Shown: one piece after another, positions 11,801 through 19,732 of the stretch | Position numbering within the stretch: the first letter of the stretch is position 1 | Layout of the letters: each line of letters opens with the position of its first letter | Source of the DNA: Fragilaria crotonensis | Lineage: Eukaryota; Bacillariophyta; Fragilariophyceae; Fragilariales; Fragilariaceae | Direction of reading: 5' to 3' | DNA length: 53,840 nt | NCBI GenBank assembly: GCA_022925895.1 | Contig: JAKSYS010000423.1 | Location: forward strand, 1 to 53,840 | Notes under the pieces: generated by a model | Seen by the model: the letters and a program-made list of their open reading frames with translations, nothing else | What the model was told of the DNA's origin: nothing | The model's database searches: none | Program-made: the position numbers and the translations under genes

Positions 11801-12401
11801 ATTTCGAGCACCCTATTCTTCCAAGCTCCATTCAGTGGAGATGGATACATCACCTGCTTCAACTCTTGAGTTAAATAGTAGTAGTGACGGTGCTGGAAGG
11901 TGACTCGGAACATGCCAGTAAGGTTTGACCCATCAAACCTCAACATTGCCGATCCGTAACAGCTGGATTTGGCAAACGCTGCATTGAATTGGCGGACACT
12001 AAAGATAAGGCCTTCATCAATGTGTCCAAGCTTCCTCAGTGCTTCCACCCAAGTTTCTGCAGGGAGCCAAGAATTCAACAATCTGGGTCCGTACGTGATG
12101 TCAGAACGAATCAACATGACAGCCCTGATAACAACAGCATAAATTCTCGTGTCAGCCATCGAGATAAACAACCCAGCCAACACAGCTCGTTACTTGGGAG
12201 TATTTTGAAGGCTTCTGTGTGTGCTGGGTAGTTTAAAAAGAGTGCATCTGTTGCAAACAACGGCATGCAATATCATTGTGGAAACCTCGCTTTCAGCACG
12301 AGAGTTTTTTCTAAACGTGACGTCACAGGCGCAATAATTCTTCCATTATGTAGAATCTATACTACGGCCTGCGCTAGGTTTCTCAGTTGCGAAACCTGCC
12401 A
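8833..12401. mobile_element. 3.57 kb TA-inserting DNA transposon with a large DDE transposase
   Basis: The left end (8833 onward, TGGCAGGTTTC) and right end (GAAACCTGCCA ending 12401) are inverted repeats, with TA on both sides (8831-8832; 12402-12403). Imperfect similarity runs inward about 50 bases, sharing an ACC(T)..CTAGCG block and a TATAxxxTxTAC block. The element contains one gene, the 1075-residue minus-strand transposase. The intact frame and paired ends make it a candidate autonomous copy. Confidence 0.8.
8956..12183 (-). CDS. Large DDE transposase, 1075 aa (IS630/Tc1/mariner-related)
   Basis: The enzyme would excise and insert the surrounding transposon. Motifs compatible with a DDE/RNase H fold are GQDESVFAQ (Asp577), FLFDHSQGH (Asp711) and GEGIEYSWAH followed by K and RR (Glu938). 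The E..W...K....R pattern is characteristic of the IS630/Tc1/mariner clan, and the TA target agrees. Spacing between the second and third acidic residues (about 226) is much longer than in classical Tc1 enzymes; the insert includes KGLLQVLGERGL and a Cys-containing segment. The N-terminal third has no domain I recognise, apart from an acidic-basic linker (DEEESQKKRQR) near residue 165. The start could be Met1 or Met9 (MADTR). The frame is uninterrupted over 3.2 kb. Related giant transposases exist in fungi and animals (from memory); I know no name for this lineage. Confidence 0.8.
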   Translation of the reverse strand: MLAGLFISMADTRIYAVVIRAVMLIRSDITYGPRLLNSWLPAETWVEALRKLGHIDEGLIFSVRQFNAAFAKSSCYGSAMLRFDGSNLTGMFRVTFQHRHYYYLTQELKQVMYPSPLNGAWKNRVLEIASNALAIPSTRGRPATVDSSTVFGTSVGADGDANEDEEESQKKRQRLEAVASSSCSYWPASPEACQLFSSRGPICRGVGIGSVGVGSNSTTLVDTMTLDESPQETLERRIAALQAVHESEDSWRGVVKGGDPDNFCSKIEIFEIRQRASFLCLAYQLALQKMNQWTWQDCCKEACSRLNDLGMQQATFYRTIAEWNKIYRKLECFPHPNAYVQCGKRPLPRLLETFPDAKEQIVAFGVRNLTTLTIEGVHDFIVSTVIPRLVVVWQDDNHEQQHKIVVDSSGTSTASTADDNADRNKAAVTDSFLQAHRLQSMSFSTTWRWMRLLGFKYDVRRKSFYVDGHEREDVVANRQTFCETYLTKLEPYCNRWIQLPVAKATMIEGLDIGFGHRYFDIIRDEELVEFHIDYWSRHCGGADATSMNSSTQQESINPTTSIRVSSIARPIMIVGQDESVFAQYLLGAKTWIGPKGQRPLLPKSEGDGYMLSAFVSREFGFGRPLTEDELARINLHRQQSRATYTDTHAAMEILGTINKVALTESPFVKYLFIRANNEGYWNSFYMSLQLEDVVDCLQVLYPEFDLVFLFDHSQGHARKRDQALSAQHMSKSYGGAQPLMRDTTIMAEEGYLGPHLPELRVADIQSMTFAAKDKGPWYLSPEQQAMQRHDRPTGKIRLVERSKKLLLEALHAKGVTLQQQRGYSKKELQDFARNNQIELHDRKEQVTPGWEGKPKGLLQVLGERGLIERASLEKYTLEGRKDSITGEVDLHYSLRSLLGNCRDFKEEETALQYLGTQLGVTVLLTPKFHAELAGEGIEYSWAHSKAYYRRMPLSRKRGRDNFKQLVKDCTCPLNVLTKQRIQKFASRARAYICTYHHLHQEQQKRAAAEHEDSNSASNADRTSPAARMPSHIKQELLSYSDIERVSKAFKGHRCVLDFDNGFVHSELRSAMINHE

Positions 12402-12611
12402 TATGCATGTGCATCCGGAACGAATGCATGCCGGTACAGTAGTACCGGTAGCTAGTAGTACAAACGGGAGTACTCATTGTATGTATCTCATACAAACGCA
12501 GAACTTGCGGTACGACACTTTTCCGCGATTTCGATCCATCTTGTGAATACGTGTATATGGTTTAAGATGTTCTACCAGTAAATATGGATTTCCTTTTTTT
12601 TAAAACATGTA

Positions 12612-13068
12612 CAGCTGGTTTCATATTCGGGCGACCTGACGTAGGCCTTGGTAATTTTCCTACGTAAAAATATTTAGCCTAAGTAAGTTGAAAAAAATTA
12701 ACACGATGACATCAACGCTTGGCCCATGCGAAATCAACGGGTCGTCAAAGTTCACAAGTTTGGTTCCCCGAGGCCTACCCCACTGCATACCCTGTGTTAT
12801 TAACTTGATTAGGGTGCAAGATGAGTGAGGCCGCGGGGTGTACAATCCGAACCCCCCAAAACAGTGATCCCATCAAGGGCCTTTATGCGCCGTTTGTGCT
12901 GATAAACACTGGTAAAGCGAATTTTGCACGCCAGCCGGGTATGTATGACATCGAGATGGCGCTGCCAACTGGTGTATATAATATGCGCGGCAATGCGCAA
13001 GGTGCCTCACCTACCTGTAGAAACATTACCATCGGGTACGTTGGGCCATTTAATTATGAAACCAGCTG
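12612..13068. mobile_element. 457-bp miniature TA-flanked element (MITE)
   Basis: Both ends read CAGCTGGTTTCAT.. inward, flanked by TA (12610-12611; 13069-13070). Inverted similarity continues to a TGGTAAT block about 45 bases in. No coding sequence is supported; the small open frames inside look random. The ends belong to the same group as those of 1343-1757 and resemble the ends of the 8833-12401 transposon, so mobilisation by that transposase is plausible but unproven. Confidence 0.75.
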
Positions 13069-13070
13069 TA

Positions 13071-13499
13071 TCCTACTATATTATAAATTAATTGTGTGCG
13101 TGCGTGCGTCCGTCTGTTACGGAGTATGACCACTCTGGGGTACTGTTGCACTGTTACGTGGATTACATGTAGTCGTACTACAGGTCTACAGTACATAAAC
13201 GGACGGTAATTTATGTTGAAACGACAGTGTGTTACGTTACTGAACTACAATACTGTACGAATTCAAAGTTACTAGATGGAATACTCATTGAATTTGCTGT
13301 GAACAGGTTGCTTGACAAATGCTACTGTAAAATATACCGTGCGATGAACTGCAATACTGGGGCATGATAGAGTACCTGGTACTGTACTTCATGAAGTTTC
13401 CTACGTTGGTACCATGGTACTGCATACTGTAGGGGAAAAAAGTAGTGGTACGGAGTACGACCAGGTTGGGGGTCCGATCAAATGTGAGGTACCCACTAG
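13071..13499. other. GTAC-rich spacer between two mobile elements
   Basis: Contains tracts such as GGTACTGTAC and TACCATGGTACTG, with no supportable gene. A CTAG lies at 13496-13499, immediately before the next element. Confidence 0.5.
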
Positions 13500-14743
13500 T
13501 GTCTATTTGACTTCTGTCTTTAATTAAAGACAAATCTTTAATTAAAGACAGTTTGGAGGGTATGCCGAAAATGGACTTCCCGCAACTATCATGAAAAACG
13601 ACGATTACCGTCGTGTTCAGCATATTCTCAAACCCTGTGGCACATGACAGTTTCCTTTAACTCTCACAATAACGCCATGAATTCCACAATCCAAAGAAGA
13701 GCGATGAATTTTTGATGAGTTTTCTCAATTTATTCTCATTAGTTAAATTACGTAGAATTTATACTGTATGCCACGACAGATTGCTAATTCATGACACATT
13801 TTGACCCTATGGTTAGATCAGACACCTGTCGCTTTTGACCGAAAACGAGGGCATAAATGTATTCATTATATAACAATAAGTGTAGGTCAAATGGGAGATG
13901 TGTTTTAATTCGCGGTATCAACGAAGTACCGTTGACTGGAAACATTCGATCAACAGCAAAAAAAACCGTTGAAAAATTATGTAGAATATATACGATACCC
14001 TACGCCAGATTTTCTGATTCAAGGCACATTTTGACCCTATAGTAAGATCATGCTCCTGTCACTTTCAACCAATAGTGAGGTCTCCAACGTCTTCGGCATA
14101 TATTCATTGTCGCAAGGGCATATACAAGGTTTGTCTGAAGCACAGGTACGTAAGCAATATGATGGAATAGAAAGTGTTCGATTCTCAAAAATCAACCGTA
14201 GAAAACTCATGTAGAATATGTACTATCCTCCTCGTCAGATTCCTGTGGTCATTACTCATTTTGATCGTGTGATTTGATAATACTCGTGCCATTTTCAACC
14301 AAAAGTGAGGTCACCGTCATATTCTTCATCTTTTACATAACGCCGGGGCACGTGGGAGGTTTGTCTGAAAGTTAAGTATTTACGCAGCAGTATTCGTTGG
14401 AAAAGAGCTCAATTTAGAAAGGGATCGTTGAAAAAATTCATGTAGAATGTATACCATGGCCCACGACAGATTTCCGCGTGCCGCAGAGTATTGATACGGT
14501 GAGCTAAAACGTAAAATTATGTACCAGCAACCAACCAACATGATTGCATGAACTAACATTTGAAGGAAAAAGTGCTTATTTGTGGCGTAATTCATATCGG
14601 TTGTCGGCCATTGTTCAAGTCAATTTTTGCGTTGCCGTGGTATCGATTGCACGAAGGGCCGTCTTGCAAACGTACGAAAAAATCTGTCTTTAATTAAAGA
14701 TAATTTTGTCTTTAATTAAAGATTGAGCCCAGACGGATAGACA
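13500..14743. mobile_element. Non-autonomous piggyBac-related element, 1.24 kb
   Basis: The ends read TGTCTATTTGAC and, in reverse complement, TGTCTATCCGTC, each next to a CTAG (13496-13499; 14744-14747). Within 60 bases of each end lie two copies of the palindrome TCTTTAATTAAAGA. The right-hand 130 bases share blocks such as TGGTATCGAT and CGTCTTGCAAA with the right end of the full piggyBac-like element at 48334-51419. There is no transposase; the interior is mostly a ~230-bp tandem array. It therefore appears to be a non-autonomous relative dependent on a piggyBac transposase supplied in trans. Confidence 0.8.
13700..14560. repeat. ~230-bp tandem array inside the non-autonomous element
   Basis: The landmark GTAGAAT occurs at 13752, 13981, 14211 and 14442, a spacing of 229, 230 and 231. 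Each copy is preceded by a CGTTGAAAAA-like run and followed by TATAC...C(A/G)CCAGATT, then CATTTTGACC and AACCAAxAGTGAGG in the better copies. Units are diverged at many positions. This is satellite-like DNA carried inside a transposable element. Confidence 0.8.
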
Positions 14744-15134
14744 CTAGTAGTATGTATAAAGTAAATTTTCTTCGACAATGCATGGAGATGGACATGTCGG
14801 CTATCCATAGAGCATAGAGTACATGTATTATAGGATTATAGGTTATAGGTCATTGTTGGCCAATAGATGACCTACGGCAATTGATGTACTCGGAGTAATT
14901 CATGGTATTCTCGAATATATGCGAGAGTTTAAGTGCCAGTTCTTCGTGCCTTCTCATTACTGTGCGCACCCTTCTGAGAAGGAAGGAGTCGCTTTTCCTC
15001 AACGTCGGCGCGTATCACAACCTCTGAACATTCATTAACAGGTAGGCAATCAACTCAAGGACATAATAAGTCGGGCTTCGGGTCTGTCACGAAAGTTGTG
15101 ACACCGTCCCAATCACTTTTCCGGAACCTTCGCA
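14744..15134. other. Upstream region of the PAS-protein gene
   Basis: About 390 bases with no gene. It includes a CTAG that may be the element's target duplication, a TATAAAGTAAA tract at 14756 and a TTATAGGATTATAGGTTATAGG direct repeat near 14829. A promoter is expected here but no specific element can be assigned. Confidence 0.4.
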
Positions 15135-16799
15135 ATGTCAGTGATGAATCGAAACCGTTCAAGTATCCCTCTTGATCTCATTCATATCGTGAATGCTTCA
15201 CTTCAACCAGCTCTCGTGATGGACAAGAGGGGGCGAGTTCGACATGCCAATGATGCATCAACCGTGTTATTCGACATAGCTGGTGATTCGCCTTTGAACC
15301 ATATCGATGCATTGATGATCTTTGTATCCTCAGCAAGAGACTTTGTCGGTGACTCAGACTCCTGTTGGAAGGATGTGTATATGGACTTGGCAGATCAAAA
15401 CGCCACGGCACAGTGGAACGTCAAATGCACACACCCGCACAATCAGACTGTCTTTTCAGCAAGTATGAACTTGGCTAAGGTGTCATGGACTGACGGAAAT
15501 GCTTATGTCGTAGGATTCTTGAATGCCAATGAGACGGAAAGAAGTGCGAAAGAAAAAGAAAAGAATAGACAGTTTGATTTGTCGTCCGATCCGATGATGG
15601 CAATAGACCAAATTGGCAATGTGCTCATGTTCAACCAAGCTGCCGTTGAAGCTATCGATTGGTGTGAGCCTGCTCTTGTCGGTCATCACATTTCTCTCGG
15701 TTTAAGACATCGAAACTTTGCGTGTCACCCTGATCCCATTATTGGCGTGGATCAAGATGGTACGATTGTGTCTGTGAACTCTGCCGCAGTTGATGACCTT
15801 TCGTGGTGCTCGCAAGACTTGGTTGGCTTGAATCTATTGAAGTTAGGCGCTAGTACAGTGGAAATGCATGACAACGTCGACGGAACAAAGCAACCATTCG
15901 CACAGCTCTCATCCTGGTTCGTCGCCAAGAAGGATGACGAGGTAAAAAGAAAGAAAGGCCCAGAAGTACTTCGCATATACGTTCTTGACAGATGCGATTC
16001 AACGCAATCGAAAAGTGCACTTCCGATGACATTAGAAAGCGGGTTCGAAGTTCATCAACAACGAGATTCCCTCATGACAGCCATTGTTGAAGCGTCACTC
16101 GACCCCATGCTCCAAATCAACGAGCAAGGGATCATTCAAATGGTCAATCAGGCGGCAGAACGCCAGTTCAGATATCGGCGCGAAGAATTGTTGGGATGTA
16201 ATATATCAATGATTTTGGGCGACGAGCACGCTGCAAAACATGATAAGTATCTCAAACGGTATTTGGAAACAGGAATTTCAGAGGTACTCGGCCAGAAGCG
16301 TGAACTTACGGCCCGAAGAAGTGACGGAACCGAGTTTCCTATCGATTTAGGAGTCGTCGAGATTGCTTCCTCTCAGGGGGACCCGCGTCTGTTCTGCGGC
16401 TTTGTTCATGACCTTTCTATCATTAAAAAGATGGAGCGCATTACACTAGACATCATGGAAGCGTCGCTGGACCCAATTTTTTTAATTGCCGAGAGTGGCA
16501 CGATTCGCATGGTGAACACGGCTGCTTCCACGCACTTTGGCTTTGATCACGAGGAATTCATCGGCCACAACATTTCACTCATTGTGGGTGGAGGGCACGA
16601 CAAGCATCACAACCAATACATTCAAAACTACCTTGCAACTGGGAACACGAAAGCTATAGGCAGGCTTCGTCAACTTCCAGCTCGACGGAAGGATGGTTCG
16701 GAGTTTCCGATTCATCTCACTGTCGTTGAAATGAAAACTAGCGAAGAAGAAGAGCGCACTTTCTGCGGCTTTGTGCACAATCTTACTGAAGTAAATTAG
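15135..16799 (+). CDS. Multi-PAS domain protein, 554 aa
   Basis: PAS domains are small sensor/dimerisation modules that bind ligands or partner proteins. Five repeats can be seen, each opening with a D..(P/A)..x(I/V)D..G.I...N.AA signature: near residues 13-45, 150-185, 200-235, 312-430 and 436-552. The last two are full length and clearly duplicates of each other (ASLDPM...VNQAA, HDKYLKRYLETG, RRSDGTEFPIDL; ASLDPI...VNTAA, HNQYIQNYLATG, RRKDGSEFPIHL). Domains two and three are shortened. No kinase, HTH, GAF or LOV-type photoactive Cys motif is present, so it is PAS-only, perhaps an adaptor or sensor partner. No signal peptide is seen. The start has a reasonable context and the frame is clean. 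A vestigial further PAS module follows the stop. Confidence 0.85.
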   Translation: MSVMNRNRSSIPLDLIHIVNASLQPALVMDKRGRVRHANDASTVLFDIAGDSPLNHIDALMIFVSSARDFVGDSDSCWKDVYMDLADQNATAQWNVKCTHPHNQTVFSASMNLAKVSWTDGNAYVVGFLNANETERSAKEKEKNRQFDLSSDPMMAIDQIGNVLMFNQAAVEAIDWCEPALVGHHISLGLRHRNFACHPDPIIGVDQDGTIVSVNSAAVDDLSWCSQDLVGLNLLKLGASTVEMHDNVDGTKQPFAQLSSWFVAKKDDEVKRKKGPEVLRIYVLDRCDSTQSKSALPMTLESGFEVHQQRDSLMTAIVEASLDPMLQINEQGIIQMVNQAAERQFRYRREELLGCNISMILGDEHAAKHDKYLKRYLETGISEVLGQKRELTARRSDGTEFPIDLGVVEIASSQGDPRLFCGFVHDLSIIKKMERITLDIMEASLDPIFLIAESGTIRMVNTAASTHFGFDHEEFIGHNISLIVGGGHDKHHNQYIQNYLATGNTKAIGRLRQLPARRKDGSEFPIHLTVVEMKTSEEEERTFCGFVHNLTEVN

Positions 16800-16858
16800 G
16801 GAACGCATCGTTAATGGCGTTATCGGGAGATCGTTAGATTCAATGTTGTTCCAGATAT

Positions 16859-16990
16859 GACGATCACGGCAAGATTGAAATGGTTAACCAGGCGGCAGTC
16901 GATACATTGAACGCCTCGAGTTATAATAGACGGCGTGTCTTTCATAGGAGACGGAAGTATGGCACCCAGTTTCCGATAGAGCTTGCGTGA
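16859..16990 (+). pseudogene. Vestigial PAS module downstream of the PAS gene
   Basis: One open frame reads DDHGKIEMVNQAAVDTLN, then a short basic stretch, then YGTQFPIELA and a stop. These are the beginning and end of a PAS repeat like the last two of the preceding gene, with the middle deleted. It shows the gene once carried at least one more repeat, or that a neighbouring copy has collapsed. Confidence 0.7.
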
Positions 16991-17125
16991 GGCGACTGGC
17001 AGGAACCTTTGTGAATGTGAGAGTACAGATTCAGGATAGTGCTATGCTTTTGAAATGTAGACACAGGCATGAATTGATACAATATTTCTGGACAAACTCT
17101 AAAGCATATTTACTCTACACCTTGT

Positions 17126-18895
17126 TTAGGAAGGATCATAAGATCCGTAGTCGTACAGGGATTCCTTCTTCTTCATTTGGAAAACAGTTTCCAGATGTTC
17201 TGTCTCGGACACCTCAAACTGCTGCTGGTAATCTGCAGTTGTTTCCATTGCGGAAGAGTGCCGCAAGCTTGCATCATCGCAAAACGATTCCATAGGATGG
17301 AAGTCCCGAAGCACGAACCTATGAACGAAATTCTTTTCAAAAGTTCGCAGCTTCCCTTGCAATAATCGAGCATTAGGAGATGACTCCATGTACCTGTCTT
17401 CGTCGACATTCATCTCGATATTCAGGTAATTGAGTAGTAACTCTGTCGCGCCACCGAGAAGGAAGACAGTCACAAGGACAATCGCCATGGTCACCACAAC
17501 AAATTCCGTTTGGTGATTGAAGGTATCCGGGAACGAGCGCACACAGGCGTAGGCGACGGCTCCTCGAAGACCCGAAAACCAAAGCATGTGGGCCGTTTTC
17601 CACCTAATCTTTAAGTCGCGCCGACTCTCAGGCGTCATGCTGCTTTGCATCCGTAACTGAGGAGCATTCGATTCGTCCTTTTTCTCTTCGGTGATATCCG
17701 TCATCTCAAAATGGCCGACAAACTCATTCTTATCGCTTTCGTGATACGTCATCAAAGGGATTTCATCTCGAAGTGATCGGTTGAAGAAAAACGCAATCGG
17801 ATACACATTGGCGGCACGACCAATCAAGCATGCGAGGATAGCCCACAGAATGAAACGCCACTGAAAGTTACCTTCTCCGGCAAAGAGAGGAAAGACACAC
17901 AGACCAAGCTCGAGAAAGATGGAAACCTCAGCAATGTGAGCGGCCAGCCGGAAGAAGGCCTCGGAGTTGGTCTGGGTGGAGAGTGACAGATTCGGAACGC
18001 AATAGCGCCGCGCCGCAATACCAGTGAAGAGAATCGTTACGATACCAGACATTCTCAGAATCTCCGCGCAGAGATAAGGAACGTACATGATGAGCACGTA
18101 AAGGCTGAGCTCCAGCAAGGGTGTCTTGCGCATGTCCACTTTCTTCAACAGCAAGGCTGCCAATAAAGCAGATACGACACCCAAAACAGAGCTACCGATG
18201 AAATCGAATGTGAAATCAATCAAAAACGTCAAGATTTCCACCGCCACTTTGTCGTATTGGGTCTCCACTTGCACAAATTTGGCAAATGCGTTGAAGAGCA
18301 CCAAACCCACTGCATCGTTGAGGACCGATTCCCCAAAAACAAGATAGAAGAGATGCGGGTCAACTCGCTTTGATTGAAAGACAGCTAGTGTTGAAACAGG
18401 GTCTGTGGCCGATATCAACGCGCCAAAGGTGAAAAGCTCGGACAACGTGGGGTAGAACGTGCCAGTCAGTTCAAAGTGCACGGCCGCTTTGAGGATCAAT
18501 GCCACAACAATTGTCGATACCAAAGTCCCAATGCAGGCAAAGAGACAAATGGGGGCAATGTGCCGGAAGAATAATTCTCGACGTAAGTGATATCCGCTGT
18601 TGAAAATGATTGGGGGGAGTAGTGCTATGAAAAACACGTTGGGAGAGAAGGAGAGTAGACTCTTAATGACATCCTCATCGTCGCCTTCGTTCTCAGGTTC
18701 TTTCGCCACCAAGGTAACCAGCGTTCCAGCGACGAATCCCACTAACAGAATCATCCCTACCTCGGGAAGAAGCGATGCAACGACTTCATGATCGTGCAAG
18801 ACTTTACTGAGAATGAGCACCACTGCAAGCAGAGACGAAAAGATGACGAAATAAACCGAAATTCCTTCCTCAGTGCCTGACTCCCAGTCTCCCAT
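17126..18895 (-). CDS. Na+/H+ exchanger, NHE/SLC9 family (NHE8-like), 589 aa
   Basis: A cation/proton antiporter that exchanges Na+ (or K+) for H+ and sets ion balance and pH of the cytosol or endomembranes. Ten to twelve hydrophobic segments run from residue 12 to about 500. Diagnostic motifs are FFIALLPPIIF (near 88; the amiloride-site-like segment of NHEs), ATDPVS (164-169), FGESVLND (187-194, with the Asn-Asp pair of electroneutral exchangers) and GLRGAVAYACVR. The FGALISATDPVSTLAVFQ stretch is closest to the organellar NHE6-9/NHX5-6 group, NHE8 in particular, by memory. The cytosolic tail of about 90 residues ends YDYGSYDPS and might carry a tyrosine sorting signal, which is inference. 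The frame is clean; the start MGDWESG follows a GCGAA context. It is convergent with the PAS gene. Confidence 0.92.
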   Translation of the reverse strand: MGDWESGTEEGISVYFVIFSSLLAVVLILSKVLHDHEVVASLLPEVGMILLVGFVAGTLVTLVAKEPENEGDDEDVIKSLLSFSPNVFFIALLPPIIFNSGYHLRRELFFRHIAPICLFACIGTLVSTIVVALILKAAVHFELTGTFYPTLSELFTFGALISATDPVSTLAVFQSKRVDPHLFYLVFGESVLNDAVGLVLFNAFAKFVQVETQYDKVAVEILTFLIDFTFDFIGSSVLGVVSALLAALLLKKVDMRKTPLLELSLYVLIMYVPYLCAEILRMSGIVTILFTGIAARRYCVPNLSLSTQTNSEAFFRLAAHIAEVSIFLELGLCVFPLFAGEGNFQWRFILWAILACLIGRAANVYPIAFFFNRSLRDEIPLMTYHESDKNEFVGHFEMTDITEEKKDESNAPQLRMQSSMTPESRRDLKIRWKTAHMLWFSGLRGAVAYACVRSFPDTFNHQTEFVVVTMAIVLVTVFLLGGATELLLNYLNIEMNVDEDRYMESSPNARLLQGKLRTFEKNFVHRFVLRDFHPMESFCDDASLRHSSAMETTADYQQQFEVSETEHLETVFQMKKKESLYDYGSYDPS

Positions 18896-19732
18896 TTCGC
18901 GGTGATAGACTGAATCGAAAGGAGTTATAGAATGCAGAAGTATAGGAAGCTCAGCGTCTGATGGAGGTCAGTACTTGCTGCAGATAGATGTATTGAAGAA
19001 AAGTTGTGAGATGATGGATCGTATGGATTGCATGATTACATCATCACGAAGAATTTCAGATTTGCTTGAGAACGATCTTCATGTGAAAGAATGAAGTAGG
19101 GTTTGTCCACGGAACATAACGCGTAGATACCTGTCAACGGATTTCTAAAATCGTGTCTGGGGCCTTTTAAACCTTAAAATACGGGCCCTCAGATACTGCA
19201 AGTATCATACGTGTGACATAGTAAGTAGCATAGCATGACTACACGGTACTAGTACTCGGAGGCTACTGCACTAGACACTACTGGTACTGGAGTAGGCGGA
19301 GTACTACTAAGGCATACTGCCACACGTTTCCTTTTATCACAAATCACAAGTGTATGCATTATGCATACTCTCGACTCTCGACTCTCGACTCTCGAAGTAG
19401 TACAAGTACTTGTACGTGTATATGTATGAAACAATGCTACGAGGATCAAAATCGGTAAGTCATGACTAACCAACGTCGACTCTAGAGCGGTAGCTTGAGA
19501 AGGCGTTCAATGAAAGCACGCATCCTACTGCAGCCTTCAGTATGACGGAGGTGTTCAGGTTAACAGACAATGTTAACATGAAGGTTTTAATGTCAAGAGA
19601 TGAAGGTACTGTCAGAACTAGGCTCGCTCTGGCCTTTCTGCTGGTGGAATGAACTGGATAGAGATGAATAAACCAGATGAAAAACTGCCCAAACTTGCGC
19701 TACAGCTCCCATCGGAAGTAACATTTTCTTAT
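18896..19732. other. Spacer between the exchanger start and the parvulin stop
   Basis: Holds the exchanger's upstream region (18896-19150), then a GTAC-rich stretch (19195-19310), a 7-bp tandem repeat and the 3' region of the parvulin gene. No gene is supported. Confidence 0.5.
19367..19394. repeat. (ACTCTCG)x4 tandem repeat
   Basis: Four exact 7-base units in direct tandem. Confidence 0.9.

Noticed and set aside
8956-12183. Host-gene interpretation of the 1075-residue protein
   Set aside because: It sits alone between TA-flanked inverted repeats and has a DDE-type acidic triad, so a transposase is the better reading.
13700-14560. CRISPR array interpretation of the evenly spaced repeats
   Set aside because: Units are ~230 bases, diverged throughout and lack short repeat/unique spacer structure; the genome is eukaryotic.
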